NCBI RefSeq assembly: GCF_041321095.1
Contig: NZ_JBGGWE010000003.1
Coordinates: 124,001-188,000, forward strand
From: Fibrella arboris
Lineage (GTDB): Bacteria > Bacteroidota > Bacteroidia > Cytophagales > Spirosomataceae
Direction: 5' to 3'
DNA: 64,000 nt
Shown here: piece after piece, positions 1 through 9,266 of the stretch
Numbering within the stretch: the first letter of the stretch is position 1
How the letters are laid out: each line of letters opens with the position of its first letter
Position numbers and translations under genes: made by a program
The notes under the pieces: generated by a model
Databases searched by the model: none
What the model was told of the DNA's origin: nothing
The model's input: the letters and a program-made list of their open reading frames with translations, nothing else

Positions 1-14
1 TTAATACACCAGTC

Positions 15-1094
15 GTGTCGACTAACCTTCCGCCCGATCAGCTTTCACCCAAAGAAGTGATTGCCCGGGCTAAAAACTTCCAGCATGTAATCAAGCGAAA
101 CTGGCTGGTATTGCTTGGCATGATAGCAATCAGTGGCGTTATCGGCTATATTATAGATGCTACATCCAAAAAGAAGACGCTGTATTCTGCCAAGATCGTC
201 TTCAACCTGGGCGGTGGCAACGGGGGTAATCAAATGGCTGACTTAGGAGCCCTGGCCAGTGCTTTCGGCCTTGGTCAGGCTGCACCAGAAGCGAACATTT
301 TCACCGGCGACAACTTCATGCTGTATACGAAGTCGCGGCCTGTACTCGAAAAGACGCTCATGAAGACGGTAGTCATCAATGATACGTCTTTCCTGCTGGT
401 CAACTATTACATGATGCACAGTGGCATTCGAAACACCGAATGGGAAGAGAGTGACGATCTGCACGATTTCACGTTTAAGGAAGCCAAACAGCGGGAGAAG
501 TTTTCCAAACTAGAAATTGCCGCCATGGCTGATATCGAGTCGCGGCTGGCCGATGAGATCTCCATTAAGGGAGTAGACCGTAAGTCGTCGTTTATGTCCT
601 TGATTGCCGAGATGGAAAATCCAGAGTTGGCAAAAGCGTTTGTTGAAAATCACATTGTAACTGTCGAAGATGATTACAAGTCGAAACAAACCAGAAAAAC
701 GCGGGACATGCTCACCTTACTGGAGCACCGGGTTGATTCGCTCTACAGAAAGCTAAGTGGCACAGAAGATAAATTAGCCAGTTACTTAAACCAGAACCAG
801 CAGGTCGTTGTTGCCGAGGGACAATTGAAGGAAAGCCGTCTAAACCGGAGTTCAACCTTCCTGACACAACAGTATTACGGAGCTGTGACGAGTCTAGACA
901 ACCTGCGCCTCTCCTTAATCCGGGAACAGCCGCTGTTTACCATCATTGAGCCAGTCATGTTACCGCTCTTCAGAACCGTACCTGCCAAAATTGCCATGCA
1001 GGCAGGGTTGGCAATCGGATTGGTGCTTGGCATCGTTGTCGTTTTCATTCGGGAAACGCTGCGTAATATGGCGAGGAACAAAGAAGTCAGCTAA
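15..1094 (+). CDS. Wzz-like polysaccharide chain-length/export protein, possibly 5'-partial
   Basis: This 359-residue protein has the layout of a Wzz/chain-length determinant. A membrane segment lies at about residues 30-48, a long soluble region with a coiled-coil-rich part around 215-265 follows, and a second membrane helix sits at about 325-344 before a short basic tail. Such proteins sit in the inner membrane and set polymer length or help export. The start used is GTG at 15. The frame stays open upstream to base 3, so the true start may lie outside the window. The stop TAA shares its last A with the ATG of the ABC permease that follows, which indicates translational coupling. Family-level assignment is good; the exact role in this cluster is inferred from context. 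Confidence 0.75.
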   Translation: MSTNLPPDQLSPKEVIARAKNFQHVIKRNWLVLLGMIAISGVIGYIIDATSKKKTLYSAKIVFNLGGGNGGNQMADLGALASAFGLGQAAPEANIFTGDNFMLYTKSRPVLEKTLMKTVVINDTSFLLVNYYMMHSGIRNTEWEESDDLHDFTFKEAKQREKFSKLEIAAMADIESRLADEISIKGVDRKSSFMSLIAEMENPELAKAFVENHIVTVEDDYKSKQTRKTRDMLTLLEHRVDSLYRKLSGTEDKLASYLNQNQQVVVAEGQLKESRLNRSSTFLTQQYYGAVTSLDNLRLSLIREQPLFTIIEPVMLPLFRTVPAKIAMQAGLAIGLVLGIVVVFIRETLRNMARNKEVS

Positions 1095-1924
1095 TGAAGA
1101 CCCACGAAGTTATTATTCAGGCGGGCCGACCAGAACGTTATTACTGGCGCGACTTGTGGCAAAGCCGGGAGTTGCTATACATTCTGTCGGTCCGCGATAT
1201 TTCTGTTCGGTACAAACAAACGGCCTTGGGTGCATCGTGGAGCCTGATTCGGCCGTTGGCCACCATGCTGGTGATGGCATTCGTCTTCAGCGTGGTGGCG
1301 AAACTCCGCCCAGATCCCGGTGTACCTTATGCCCTGATGGTGCTGGCTGGTATTACTATCTGGACGTTCTTCTCCAATGCGTTTACACAAATCAGTTCGA
1401 GCATAACGACCAATGCTAACCTGGTAACCAAGGTTTATTTCCCCCGGTTACTAATGCCATTGAGTGCGGTTGCTGTTAGCCTGGTCGACTTTTTAATTGC
1501 GCTGGTTCTGTTTGTCATTATAGCAGTGTGGTACCAGTTTATACCAGACTGGCATATTCTGTTGATGCCACTCTTTGTGGCTTTAGCCCTGCTAGCCGCT
1601 TTTGCTTTCGGGCTGTTTTTTGCGGTCATCAATGTACGGTTCCGCGATGTGGCACAGCTAATTCCCTTTTTGGTGCAGGTCGGTTTTTACGCCTGTCCTA
1701 TTGCCTACAGCAGTGCACAGGTGTCAGGTACGTGGTATGAGAAATATTACATTATGAACCCTATGGTCGGCATTATCGACGGTTTCCGATGGTCGTTGCT
1801 GGGGGGTAAAACGCACCTTAATCCGCAGAGTTTAGTATATTCGGTAGTCATTAGCCTAGTCTGCCTCAGTCTGTCGATTGTTTTTTTCCGAAAGCGGGAA
1901 AGTAGCTTTGTCGACGACATTTAA
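1094..1924 (+). CDS. wzm: ABC-2 type polysaccharide export permease (Wzm/TagG family)
   Basis: The 276-residue protein is the membrane half of an O-antigen/teichoic-acid type ABC exporter. It opens with a cytoplasmic arm ending in RYKQTALGASWSLIRPL, which is typical of this family, followed by about six hydrophobic helices. The start overlaps the preceding stop by one base, and the ATPase gene begins 11 bases after its stop. The pair would move a lipid-linked polysaccharide across the inner membrane. Because the cluster also has a Wzy-like gene (15339), it is open whether one or two polymer routes are encoded. Confidence 0.9.
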   Translation: MKTHEVIIQAGRPERYYWRDLWQSRELLYILSVRDISVRYKQTALGASWSLIRPLATMLVMAFVFSVVAKLRPDPGVPYALMVLAGITIWTFFSNAFTQISSSITTNANLVTKVYFPRLLMPLSAVAVSLVDFLIALVLFVIIAVWYQFIPDWHILLMPLFVALALLAAFAFGLFFAVINVRFRDVAQLIPFLVQVGFYACPIAYSSAQVSGTWYEKYYIMNPMVGIIDGFRWSLLGGKTHLNPQSLVYSVVISLVCLSLSIVFFRKRESSFVDDI

Positions 1925-1935
1925 CTGTCCGCCTC

Positions 1936-3195
1936 ATGTCCGTTATCACGGTAGAAAACATAAGTAAACACTACATCATTGACCACAAGCGCGGCAAGGG
2001 TACGAACAGCCTGCGGGATGCCATAACCGGTACAGTAAAAGGCTGGTTTGGTGGACCTGATAATTCCGACGAGGTAACGCACGAAGAGTTTTGGGCCTTA
2101 CGGGATGTGAATTTTTCCGTTGAGCAAGGCGATCGGGTCGGCATCGTTGGGCATAACGGAGCCGGAAAGTCTACCCTGCTCAAAATTTTAAGTAAAATCA
2201 TTGAGCCCACCAGCGGTTCGGTTCGTATCAAAGGGCGTGTGGCCAGCCTGCTCGAAGTTGGCACAGGCTTTCACCCAGAACTGACAGGCCGGGAAAACAT
2301 CTACCTAAACGGCTCGCTGCTGGGTATGCGGCGCGACGAAATCCGCAAAGCGTTTGATGAGATCGTCTCCTTTGCGGGCGTTGAACGTTTCCTGGATACG
2401 CCCGTCAAGCGCTATTCGTCTGGTATGTATGTCCGGCTTGGGTTTGCCATTTCGGCGCACCTGAATCCAGAGATCATGATCGTGGATGAAGTGCTGGCCG
2501 TTGGTGACGCCGATTTTCAGAAAAAGAGCCTCGGCAAAATGCGCGACAATTCGGCTAGCGGGCGTACCATCCTGTTTGTCAGCCACAACCTGACTGCCGT
2601 ACAGGCACTATGCAACAAGACACTGTATTTTGAAAAAGGGCAGTTGATCGAGCAGGGCGAAACCAATCAGGTAGTGGCGTCGTACCTGAGCAAGGTGTCA
2701 CGTACCAGACTCCGCCGGGAATGGGCCACGCCCGATGAAGCCCCGGGCAATGATTTGGTTAGAGTGCGTCGTATGGAACTGCTTCCAGACTATCCGGCAG
2801 GAACCACCCACATTGACGTGCGAACGCCAATGCGCGTTCAGTTTGAGTTCTGGACTATGATGGACCGGGCAAATCTGAACTTGAGTCTTCACCTATATTC
2901 CTTAACGGGTGAATGTATTTTCAACGTAGGTAGCGAATCGACCACCTACGGAAAAGGCCTGGTCCAGGGAGAATGTATCATTCCGGGTTATTTCCTCAAT
3001 GATGGTACATACACCATATCGGTTATGATTGTGAAGGATACGGTAACTCCCCTGTACAACATGGAAGAAGGAATCACTTTCGATGTGGAAGACTTCCGTG
3101 AAGGGGTGGCCTGGTATGGCAAATGGCCTGGGTACGTTCGTCCTCAGTTCCCATTCCGCGTGCAGGCTCTGGAACCGATCATTGATATACGGTAA
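1936..3195 (+). CDS. wzt: ABC exporter ATPase with C-terminal Wzt-like sugar-binding domain
   Basis: This 419-residue protein energises export with the permease at 1094. The nucleotide-binding domain shows a Walker A motif GHNGAGKST at residues 72-80, the signature SSGM at 161-164 and a Walker B stretch ending in VDE near 183-185. From about residue 265 to the end there is an extra beta-rich domain (for example RVQFEFWTMMDRANLNLSLHL), as in Wzt proteins, where it recognises the finished, end-modified O-polysaccharide. The presence of that domain suggests that export here is selective for a specific glycan end. Substrate identity cannot be read from sequence. Confidence 0.9.
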   Translation: MSVITVENISKHYIIDHKRGKGTNSLRDAITGTVKGWFGGPDNSDEVTHEEFWALRDVNFSVEQGDRVGIVGHNGAGKSTLLKILSKIIEPTSGSVRIKGRVASLLEVGTGFHPELTGRENIYLNGSLLGMRRDEIRKAFDEIVSFAGVERFLDTPVKRYSSGMYVRLGFAISAHLNPEIMIVDEVLAVGDADFQKKSLGKMRDNSASGRTILFVSHNLTAVQALCNKTLYFEKGQLIEQGETNQVVASYLSKVSRTRLRREWATPDEAPGNDLVRVRRMELLPDYPAGTTHIDVRTPMRVQFEFWTMMDRANLNLSLHLYSLTGECIFNVGSESTTYGKGLVQGECIIPGYFLNDGTYTISVMIVKDTVTPLYNMEEGITFDVEDFREGVAWYGKWPGYVRPQFPFRVQALEPIIDIR

Positions 3196-3217
3196 GTATT
3201 TTCCGCGGATTGCACTG

Positions 3218-3225
3218 TAATTTTG
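3218..3225 (+). promoter_or_regulatory. Candidate TAnnTTTG promoter box upstream of the 3278 aminotransferase
   Basis: TAATTTTG matches the Bacteroidota -7 consensus TAnnTTTG and lies about 52 bases before the ATG, in an 82-base gap after the ABC ATPase gene. No good TTG -33 element was seen at the expected distance. It may be an internal promoter for the rest of the cluster. Confidence 0.4.
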
Positions 3226-3277
3226 GCGACGATACAAGGTTGTTTAACGATGACCTGTTCGTAACCGCCCACTGCAC

Positions 3278-4369
3278 ATGATCAACGTCACCAAATCATA
3301 CCTACCTGACCTTGCCGAATATACTCGCTTGCTAGAGGGAGTTTGGGAGCGAGTTCATCTAACAAACAACGGTCCATTGGTACGTCGGTTAGAAGCCGAA
3401 ATGCAGGCGTATCTGGGTACCCGGCATCTACAGTATTGTACCAACGGAACCATCGTACTTCAGTTGGCCCTGAAAGCGCTGAATATCACGAAGGAGGTAA
3501 TTACTACACCGTTCTCCTACTGCGCTACTACTAATGTGCTTCTGTGGGAGGGATGCACACCTGTTTTCGCTGACATTCGGGCCGATGATTTCTGCATCGA
3601 TGCCGACCTGATCGAGCCGCTCATTACCGAAAATACGCAGGCGATTCTGGCCACGCATGTCTATGGAAATGCCTGCCGGATCGAGCAAATTGAGGCGTTG
3701 GCCACTAAATACAACCTTAAAGTTATATATGACGGCGCTCATGCGTTCGGTGCCGAGTATAAGGGTCGTGCGGTTCTCGACTATGGTGATGTGAGCACGT
3801 GCAGTTTTCACGCGACAAAAGTTTTCCATACCGTTGAAGGCGGCTGCCTGATCACACCAGATGACGAGTTGGCGAAAAAAATGCAGCACTTCGGTACCTT
3901 TGGCCATCATGGTGACGACTATTACAGTATGGGCATCAATGCCAAAGCCTCTGAATTTCATGCGGCAATGGGCCTATGTGTGCTGCCTAAAGTAGACGAG
4001 TTGATCGGTGCCCGGCAAACCATTTCAGAACAGTATAACAGCCGCCTCGATTTTACCCGAATTAGCCGTCCGGTACTGGCGCCGGGCATGACACGCTACA
4101 ACTACGCCTATTACCCGGTGGTGCTGGCCTCTGAACAGGTATTGCATCATGTTGTCGACGCGCTGGCCATTGAAGGTATTGTCCCGCGCCGTTATTTCTA
4201 CCCGTCGCTGAACACGCTTCCCTTCGTGAAACAGGCCCAGTCGTGCCCTGTTTCAGAAGATATTGCCAGCCGGGTACTGAGCCTGCCATTATATCCGGGT
4301 TTAGCCGAAGCCGATGTAGACCGCATTTGTCAGGTTGTAAATGAGGCCATCATGGCCGAGGCGGTATAA
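3278..4369 (+). CDS. DegT/DnrJ/EryC1 sugar aminotransferase (VioA-like)
   Basis: This 363-residue PLP enzyme transfers an amino group to a nucleotide 4-keto (or 3-keto) sugar. The PLP-binding lysine is Lys181 in SFHATKVFHTVEGG, and the aspartate that holds the pyridine ring is Asp152 in YDGAHAFGA. The opening (TKSYLPDLAEY, then LTNNGPLV) resembles VioA-type dTDP-4-amino-4,6-dideoxyglucose transaminases. With the NeuD-like acyltransferase at 7344 it could supply an N-acylated amino sugar for the polysaccharide. The next gene starts directly after its stop codon. The exact sugar is not deducible. Confidence 0.88.
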   Translation: MINVTKSYLPDLAEYTRLLEGVWERVHLTNNGPLVRRLEAEMQAYLGTRHLQYCTNGTIVLQLALKALNITKEVITTPFSYCATTNVLLWEGCTPVFADIRADDFCIDADLIEPLITENTQAILATHVYGNACRIEQIEALATKYNLKVIYDGAHAFGAEYKGRAVLDYGDVSTCSFHATKVFHTVEGGCLITPDDELAKKMQHFGTFGHHGDDYYSMGINAKASEFHAAMGLCVLPKVDELIGARQTISEQYNSRLDFTRISRPVLAPGMTRYNYAYYPVVLASEQVLHHVVDALAIEGIVPRRYFYPSLNTLPFVKQAQSCPVSEDIASRVLSLPLYPGLAEADVDRICQVVNEAIMAEAV

Positions 4370-6460
4370 ATGATCGTCTTTCTACTGCTTTTTGTTGGGT
4401 ACGTTGGCTGGCTCGCTGCCCGCGTAGCCCGCCCTTCGCTGGTTGAATGGCTGCTTGTATCGTTTCTGCTCTATGCCAGTAGCGTCATTCTCACGGGCTT
4501 TGTCCTGTCGGCGCTGTACCAGACCAATCATGAGTGGGTATGGGCATTTTCTGTTTTCATTACCGCTTCGCTGCTTGGTTTCAGCCTACGGGCATTAGCC
4601 GGAAAGCCACTCCCTATGGCGCCCTTGTTGCTCATTGGGCAACGGTGGACATTGACACAGCGCTGGTTTAACGGGTTGCCCCCCTATGCCAAAATGCTGT
4701 TTTCGGTCCTGTTTCTGACACTGCTTGTGCTCAGCGTGACAAACCTGGCTATCGTGTTGTTCACGGTACCGAATGAGTGGGACAGCATGACCGGACACCT
4801 CAACCGGATTGTGCAGTATATGCAGCGGGGAACTATGCGCCATTTTGGTGGTACCAACTGGAACATTGATACATATCCCAAAAGCGTGTGCACCCTCCAG
4901 ATCTATGGTTACCTGATGACCGGGCGGTTTGAAAACGGGTTCAAAATTATCCATCACCTCGCCTACTGGACCACCATTGTGGCCGTATTTGGCATCGTTC
5001 AACGGATTGGGCAGGTACAGGCACGCAGTGCTGTCACTACGCTGTCGGCCAGTTTTCTGGCCGCTTTATGCATGAGCCTGTTACCCGATTTTCTGATGCA
5101 GGCCGTTACGACCGAAACCGACATTGTGCTCACAGCTTACCTGAGCGTCTTGCTGTATATGCTGTTTGCCTACCGGGCATCGGAACGTTCAGGCCAGCAT
5201 CCTGCCCGCGACAATCGGTACCTCTGGCTGGCTGGCATAGCCTTTGGCGTAGCCTACGGCCATAAAGTCACGTTTACGCTGCTCTTGCCATCGGTATTTG
5301 TCGTCATGATTTACACCGTATTCTGGTCTGATTCGCTGGCAACGACAGCTGCGCGCACTGGTAGGTTAGCGGCCGCCATGGCCATCGGTGTCTGTCTATG
5401 GATGCTGCCGACGGGGTATCTGAAAAACGTGGAAGTGTTTGGTCATCCCATCGGCCCGCCCACCGCCCTGCGTCACCAGTCGGTAGAACGGGCAGGATCG
5501 CTTCGAAATTTGGTTGAACAAGGGTCACGAAATGTGATTCGGTATACCTACGATCACATCAATCTCGATGGGCTGCGCAATACCGCCACTGGTGAACAGC
5601 TAAACCGGGCCATGCGCAAACCTGTTATCTGGCTGGAGGATAAGCTGCATATGCGCCTCGACGAGGAGACTGACTTCTCGATTGTTCCGTTTACGTTCCA
5701 GCGCAAATTTGTCTTTTACAATGCGAACCCATACTGGGGCATCATTGGCTTCGGGCTGATTATTCCGCTGCTCCTCCTGACACTGCTGTTCGTGGTTCGT
5801 TCCACGCCGCATGTGTACCTGGGCATTGCCGTTCTGCTCCATCTGCTCGCCCTCTCCTATTCGGCTCCTTATGATCCGTTCAAGGGGCGCTATTTTACAG
5901 AAACGGGGCTATTTGGCATCCTTTTCCTGGCGTTGCTTTTTCTGAATCCCCGCTTAAATCTGGCCCTGCCGGGTAAACCGCTGCTGAAAGGCTACGTGGC
6001 CCTGGTACTGACAGGCGGCGCGCTTTCGGCGTTTGGCTGTGTCTTCCTGAACATTCGTGCGTTGCCTTTCGCCTGGACAACCCCCGATGGCACTCGGTTT
6101 CCCTCCATCTTCGACGCTGACCGCATCCGGGCCATGACCTTCGGAAGGCCCGACACGTACCTGCCCTACAAACGGTTCGATGAGCTGGTCCCCGACTCGG
6201 CAACGGTCGCTTTGGGCACCATCAATGATGATTACGAGTACCCACTTTATGGAGCGCACCTTAGTCGCCGGCTGATACCGATCAATCCATTTGAAAAGGG
6301 TGTTCAGCCGATTCCGAAAGAAGCCACGTACCTGTTTTTCTCGAAAAACGTGATTCATCCCCGTCCAGGTGATATCAGACTGGGTACCGACACCGCCGCC
6401 GCACATTCACCATACGTAGTAGTGCCCGGCGAAGATTATTACCTTCGTAAGCTTAAATAA
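4370..6460 (+). CDS. Polytopic membrane glycosyltransferase-like protein
   Basis: The ATG abuts the previous stop with no gap. The 696-residue protein has many hydrophobic helices from the N-terminus to about residue 560, then a soluble C-terminal part of about 130 residues (AFAWTTPDGTRFPSIF and onward). The loop at about residues 125-175 (VPNEWDSMTGHLNRIVQYMQ) has the acidic-residue placement seen in GT39/GT83-type, polyprenol-phosphate-sugar-dependent transferases. It probably adds a sugar on the periplasmic face. No precise family was recognised, so the transferase role is an inference from topology and cluster context. Confidence 0.6.
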   Translation: MIVFLLLFVGYVGWLAARVARPSLVEWLLVSFLLYASSVILTGFVLSALYQTNHEWVWAFSVFITASLLGFSLRALAGKPLPMAPLLLIGQRWTLTQRWFNGLPPYAKMLFSVLFLTLLVLSVTNLAIVLFTVPNEWDSMTGHLNRIVQYMQRGTMRHFGGTNWNIDTYPKSVCTLQIYGYLMTGRFENGFKIIHHLAYWTTIVAVFGIVQRIGQVQARSAVTTLSASFLAALCMSLLPDFLMQAVTTETDIVLTAYLSVLLYMLFAYRASERSGQHPARDNRYLWLAGIAFGVAYGHKVTFTLLLPSVFVVMIYTVFWSDSLATTAARTGRLAAAMAIGVCLWMLPTGYLKNVEVFGHPIGPPTALRHQSVERAGSLRNLVEQGSRNVIRYTYDHINLDGLRNTATGEQLNRAMRKPVIWLEDKLHMRLDEETDFSIVPFTFQRKFVFYNANPYWGIIGFGLIIPLLLLTLLFVVRSTPHVYLGIAVLLHLLALSYSAPYDPFKGRYFTETGLFGILFLALLFLNPRLNLALPGKPLLKGYVALVLTGGALSAFGCVFLNIRALPFAWTTPDGTRFPSIFDADRIRAMTFGRPDTYLPYKRFDELVPDSATVALGTINDDYEYPLYGAHLSRRLIPINPFEKGVQPIPKEATYLFFSKNVIHPRPGDIRLGTDTAAAHSPYVVVPGEDYYLRKLK

Positions 6461-6522
6461 CGGTTGGTACCTGTTCCGGTGCTCAGGTACGTTCCAGGCA
6501 CCAGTTCGTTTCTACCTCTCCT

Positions 6523-7263
6523 ATGACCCTCGCCATCATGCAGCCTTATGTGCTGCCCTACATCGGGTACATACAATTGATGCATAGCGTTGATACGTTT
6601 GTGTTCTACGACGACGTGGCGTTCATTAACCGGGGCTGGGTCAACCGGAACCGCCTACTGGTTCATGGTAAAGAGTATCTGTTCACGATTCCCCTGAAAG
6701 AAGCGAGCCAGAATAAATTGATCCGGGAGATTGAACTGGCCAGCGACCCCAAGTGGCGCGGTAAACTGCTGAAAACCATCGAACAAAGCTACCGGAAGGC
6801 ACCGCAATACACTACCGTGATGCCCATGACAGAGCGTATTGTCAACTTCCAGGCGGGGACGCAATCCAGCGTTTCGGTTGCCGATTATATCTTCCATAGT
6901 TTTACTGAATTGACGGCGCACCTGGGCATTACCACCCGTTTGGTAGCTTCCTCGACTATTTACGAAAACAGCCACCTGAAAGCGCAGGAACGAATTGTCG
7001 ATATTTGTCGGCAGGAAGGTGCCGATCGGTACATCAATCCGATTGGTGGTACTGAACTGTATAACCAGTCGGCCTTTGACCCGATCGGTTGTGAGCTTCG
7101 GTTTATTCAACCGCACCGGATAACGTACCCACAAACGGGCGGCACAGCGTTTGTTCCGTGGCTGTCTATCCTGGACCTGCTTATGAACCTGGAGGCCGAA
7201 GCGATTCGCCCACTATTATCTAAGTTTGACCTTATTTCAAAGAATGAGAGAGAGAACGAGTGA
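6523..7263 (+). CDS. WbqC family protein
   Basis: The 246-residue protein starts with the diagnostic WbqC pattern (AIMQPYVLPYIGYIQLMHSV, then FVFYDDVAFINRGWVNRN). WbqC proteins occur in O-antigen and amino-sugar clusters and are proposed to help modify sugars; the reaction is not settled. The stop codon TGA at 7261-7263 lies inside the left arm of a perfect 40-base inverted repeat, so the last codons (KNERENE) are encoded by the repeat. The C-terminus may therefore have been rewritten by repeat growth. Confidence 0.88.
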   Translation: MTLAIMQPYVLPYIGYIQLMHSVDTFVFYDDVAFINRGWVNRNRLLVHGKEYLFTIPLKEASQNKLIREIELASDPKWRGKLLKTIEQSYRKAPQYTTVMPMTERIVNFQAGTQSSVSVADYIFHSFTELTAHLGITTRLVASSTIYENSHLKAQERIVDICRQEGADRYINPIGGTELYNQSAFDPIGCELRFIQPHRITYPQTGGTAFVPWLSILDLLMNLEAEAIRPLLSKFDLISKNERENE

Positions 7264-7330
7264 ACGAGCGGCCCGGCGACAAGTTGCTTACGCCGGGCCG
7301 CTCGTTCACTCGTTCTCTCTCTCATTCTTT
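7239..7330. repeat. Perfect 40-bp inverted repeat spanning the wbqC stop codon
   Basis: Bases 7239-7278 and 7291-7330 are exact reverse complements, with a 12-base loop. The outer part is purine-rich on the left and pyrimidine-rich on the right, with approximate 8-base periodicity (CGTTCACT, CGTTCTCT, then CTTTCACT twice up to 7340). The inner part is GC-rich. It starts inside the coding region of wbqC and ends 13 bases before the next ATG. Translating the right arm adds a false 28-residue extension to the next protein. It could act as an intercistronic RNA stem, mRNA stabiliser or partial terminator. Confidence 0.95.
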
Positions 7331-7343
7331 CACTCTTTCACTC

Positions 7344-7997
7344 ATGGCTAACATCATCATCTTCGGCGTACTCGACACGGCTGAGCTAGCGCATTTTTAC
7401 CTCACCAACGACTCGGAGCACACCGTTGCTGCGTTTACTGTTGATCGGGAATATTTGACAGAGGCGTCGTTTAAAGGGCTGCCCGTGGTGGCGTTTGAAG
7501 ACGTTGAGACACTGTTCCCCCCATCGGCCTACCAGTTCTTTGCCCCCATGACTGGCCGCAACATGAACCGGAATCGTGAAAAAGTATATATGGCCGCCAA
7601 GGCGAAAGGCTACGAATTCATTTCGTACATCAGCTCAAAGGCAACGACATTCGGGAATCAGATTGGCGAAAATTGCTTCATCCTGGAAGATAACACCATT
7701 CAGCCTTTCACAACGATTGGTAATAATGTAGTACTCTGGAGTGGCAATCACATCGGTCACCACGGCCGAATTGATGATCACGTCTTTTTCACCTCCCATG
7801 TGGTCATGTCGGGGCATTGCCACATTCAGTCGTATTGTTTCTTTGGTGTAAACAGCACCATCCGTGATTACCTGACGGTAGCTGAAGGCACCCTGCTGGG
7901 CATGGCCTCGGCCCTCTTCAAGAACTCGGACCCCTGGGGTGTTTACATCGGCAACCCGCCCAAAAAGCTACCGCAACCAAGCTACGATACGTATTAA
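7344..7997 (+). CDS. NeuD-like sugar O/N-acyltransferase (left-handed beta-helix)
   Basis: The 217-residue protein starts MANIIIFGVLDTAELAHFYL, a Rossmann-like N-terminal domain. From about residue 95 hexapeptide-repeat sequence follows (IGENCFILEDNTIQPFTTIG, IGNNVVLWSGNHIGHHGRI), which forms the beta-helix of acetyl- and acyltransferases such as NeuD and PglD. The ATG at 7344 is preferred over an in-frame ATG at 7260, because the extra 28 residues are a translation of the inverted repeat. It probably acylates an amino sugar made with the aminotransferase at 3278. Confidence 0.85.
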   Translation: MANIIIFGVLDTAELAHFYLTNDSEHTVAAFTVDREYLTEASFKGLPVVAFEDVETLFPPSAYQFFAPMTGRNMNRNREKVYMAAKAKGYEFISYISSKATTFGNQIGENCFILEDNTIQPFTTIGNNVVLWSGNHIGHHGRIDDHVFFTSHVVMSGHCHIQSYCFFGVNSTIRDYLTVAEGTLLGMASALFKNSDPWGVYIGNPPKKLPQPSYDTY

Positions 7998-8026
7998 GCC
8001 GGTGAACGTTCAATGACGCGATAGCA

Positions 8027-9244
8027 ATGACAATACTCTTAATCGGGCATGACGCAAACCGGGCCGGGGCTCAGTTGGTGCTGCTTCAGCTGATGCAGCA
8101 ACTGCGGGCCAGAACTATCACGCTCCACCTGCTACTTGGTGAGGGAGGCCCCCTGCTGGCCGATTATGAGCAGTTGGCAACCGTGACGCTCTGGCCCCAG
8201 CCTGCCCCTTACGTGGCTGGCCCAACGGCCGACAAAGTATTGGGGAAACTGGGCTTGTGGCAGCAACAGGCCAACCGGCAACAGCAACGGCAACGCGGGG
8301 CGCTCCATGCAGCGCTCCACCTCGATACGGTTGATCTGGTGCTGGTCAATACCGTTACCAGCAGCCGCTACTTTCGGCAGCTGCCCTTGCCCAGTAACGT
8401 ACCTGTCCTGGCCTTTGTGCACGAGCTGGCTATGTCGGTTCACCTGTATGCCAACCCCGACGAGCTTCGGTATTTACTGGCGCGGGCAACCCGTATTCTG
8501 GCGGTGTCGAAGGCAACGGCCAGCTATTACCAAACGGCCTGGCAGGTTGCCCCTGAACGAATTACGCTATTCACACTCATTGACCTGCCGACCATTCAGC
8601 AGGCATTAGACGCCGCCCAAGCCCGAACCGGTTTGTTACCCGCACTGGATGATCTGCCCCCCAATGCCCTGGTAGTTGGCGGGTGTGGCAATGCAGAATG
8701 GCGTAAAGGCACCGATCTGTTTGTGGCGCTGGCTCGTATGTTCAACAGTCTGCCGCAGCAGACAAGCCAGCCTGTCTATTTCGTTTGGGTGGGTTTGCCC
8801 CCAGGTACGTTGCATGACGACCTGACACTCGACGTAGCCAAAGCCGGGCTCACCCATCAGGTACGTTTCGTGGCTCCCACTCCCGACGTGCTTCGCTACA
8901 TGGCCCGCTTCGATCTGTTTGTGCTTTGCTCCCGCGAAGACCCATACCCACTGGTGATGCTGGAAGCCGGTTTGTCGGGCGTACCGGTTGTCTGTTTCGA
9001 CGGAGCAGGGGGTGCTGCCGAACTGGTAGAGACTGACGGCGGTGCGGTGGTACCGTATCTGGATTTGCTGGCGATGGCCAATGCCATGCAGCGGCTGGTT
9101 GCCAATGAAGAATTGCGGCATGAATTTGGGCAGACGTTACGCCAGAAGATTCAGCAGCGTCATAGCCTTCAACAAAGCAGCAGCCAGTTGTTGTCAATTA
9201 TTAACCAACTGACCGGCCAGCCAACCCCGGCTCCTCTCGTTTAG
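8027..9244 (+). CDS. Glycosyltransferase family 4 protein
   Basis: The 405-residue protein has a GT-B fold layout. The N-terminal acceptor half begins ILLIGHDANRAGAQLVLLQL. The C-terminal half carries the GT4 nucleotide-sugar motif SREDPYPLVMLEAGLSGVPV (the two glutamates of the E-x7-E pattern) followed by GGAAELVE. It would transfer a sugar from a nucleotide donor on the cytoplasmic side. Three exact copies of the CAGGTACGTT decamer lie in this gene (8396, 8802, 8858). Donor and acceptor are unknown. Confidence 0.88.
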   Translation: MTILLIGHDANRAGAQLVLLQLMQQLRARTITLHLLLGEGGPLLADYEQLATVTLWPQPAPYVAGPTADKVLGKLGLWQQQANRQQQRQRGALHAALHLDTVDLVLVNTVTSSRYFRQLPLPSNVPVLAFVHELAMSVHLYANPDELRYLLARATRILAVSKATASYYQTAWQVAPERITLFTLIDLPTIQQALDAAQARTGLLPALDDLPPNALVVGGCGNAEWRKGTDLFVALARMFNSLPQQTSQPVYFVWVGLPPGTLHDDLTLDVAKAGLTHQVRFVAPTPDVLRYMARFDLFVLCSREDPYPLVMLEAGLSGVPVVCFDGAGGAAELVETDGGAVVPYLDLLAMANAMQRLVANEELRHEFGQTLRQKIQQRHSLQQSSSQLLSIINQLTGQPTPAPLV

Positions 9245-9266
9245 TCTTCACGATTACCGTTCACTA

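Noticed and set aside
7260..7343. 28-residue N-terminal extension of the NeuD-like protein
   Set aside because: It is a translation of the inverted repeat; the family homology starts at the ATG at 7344.
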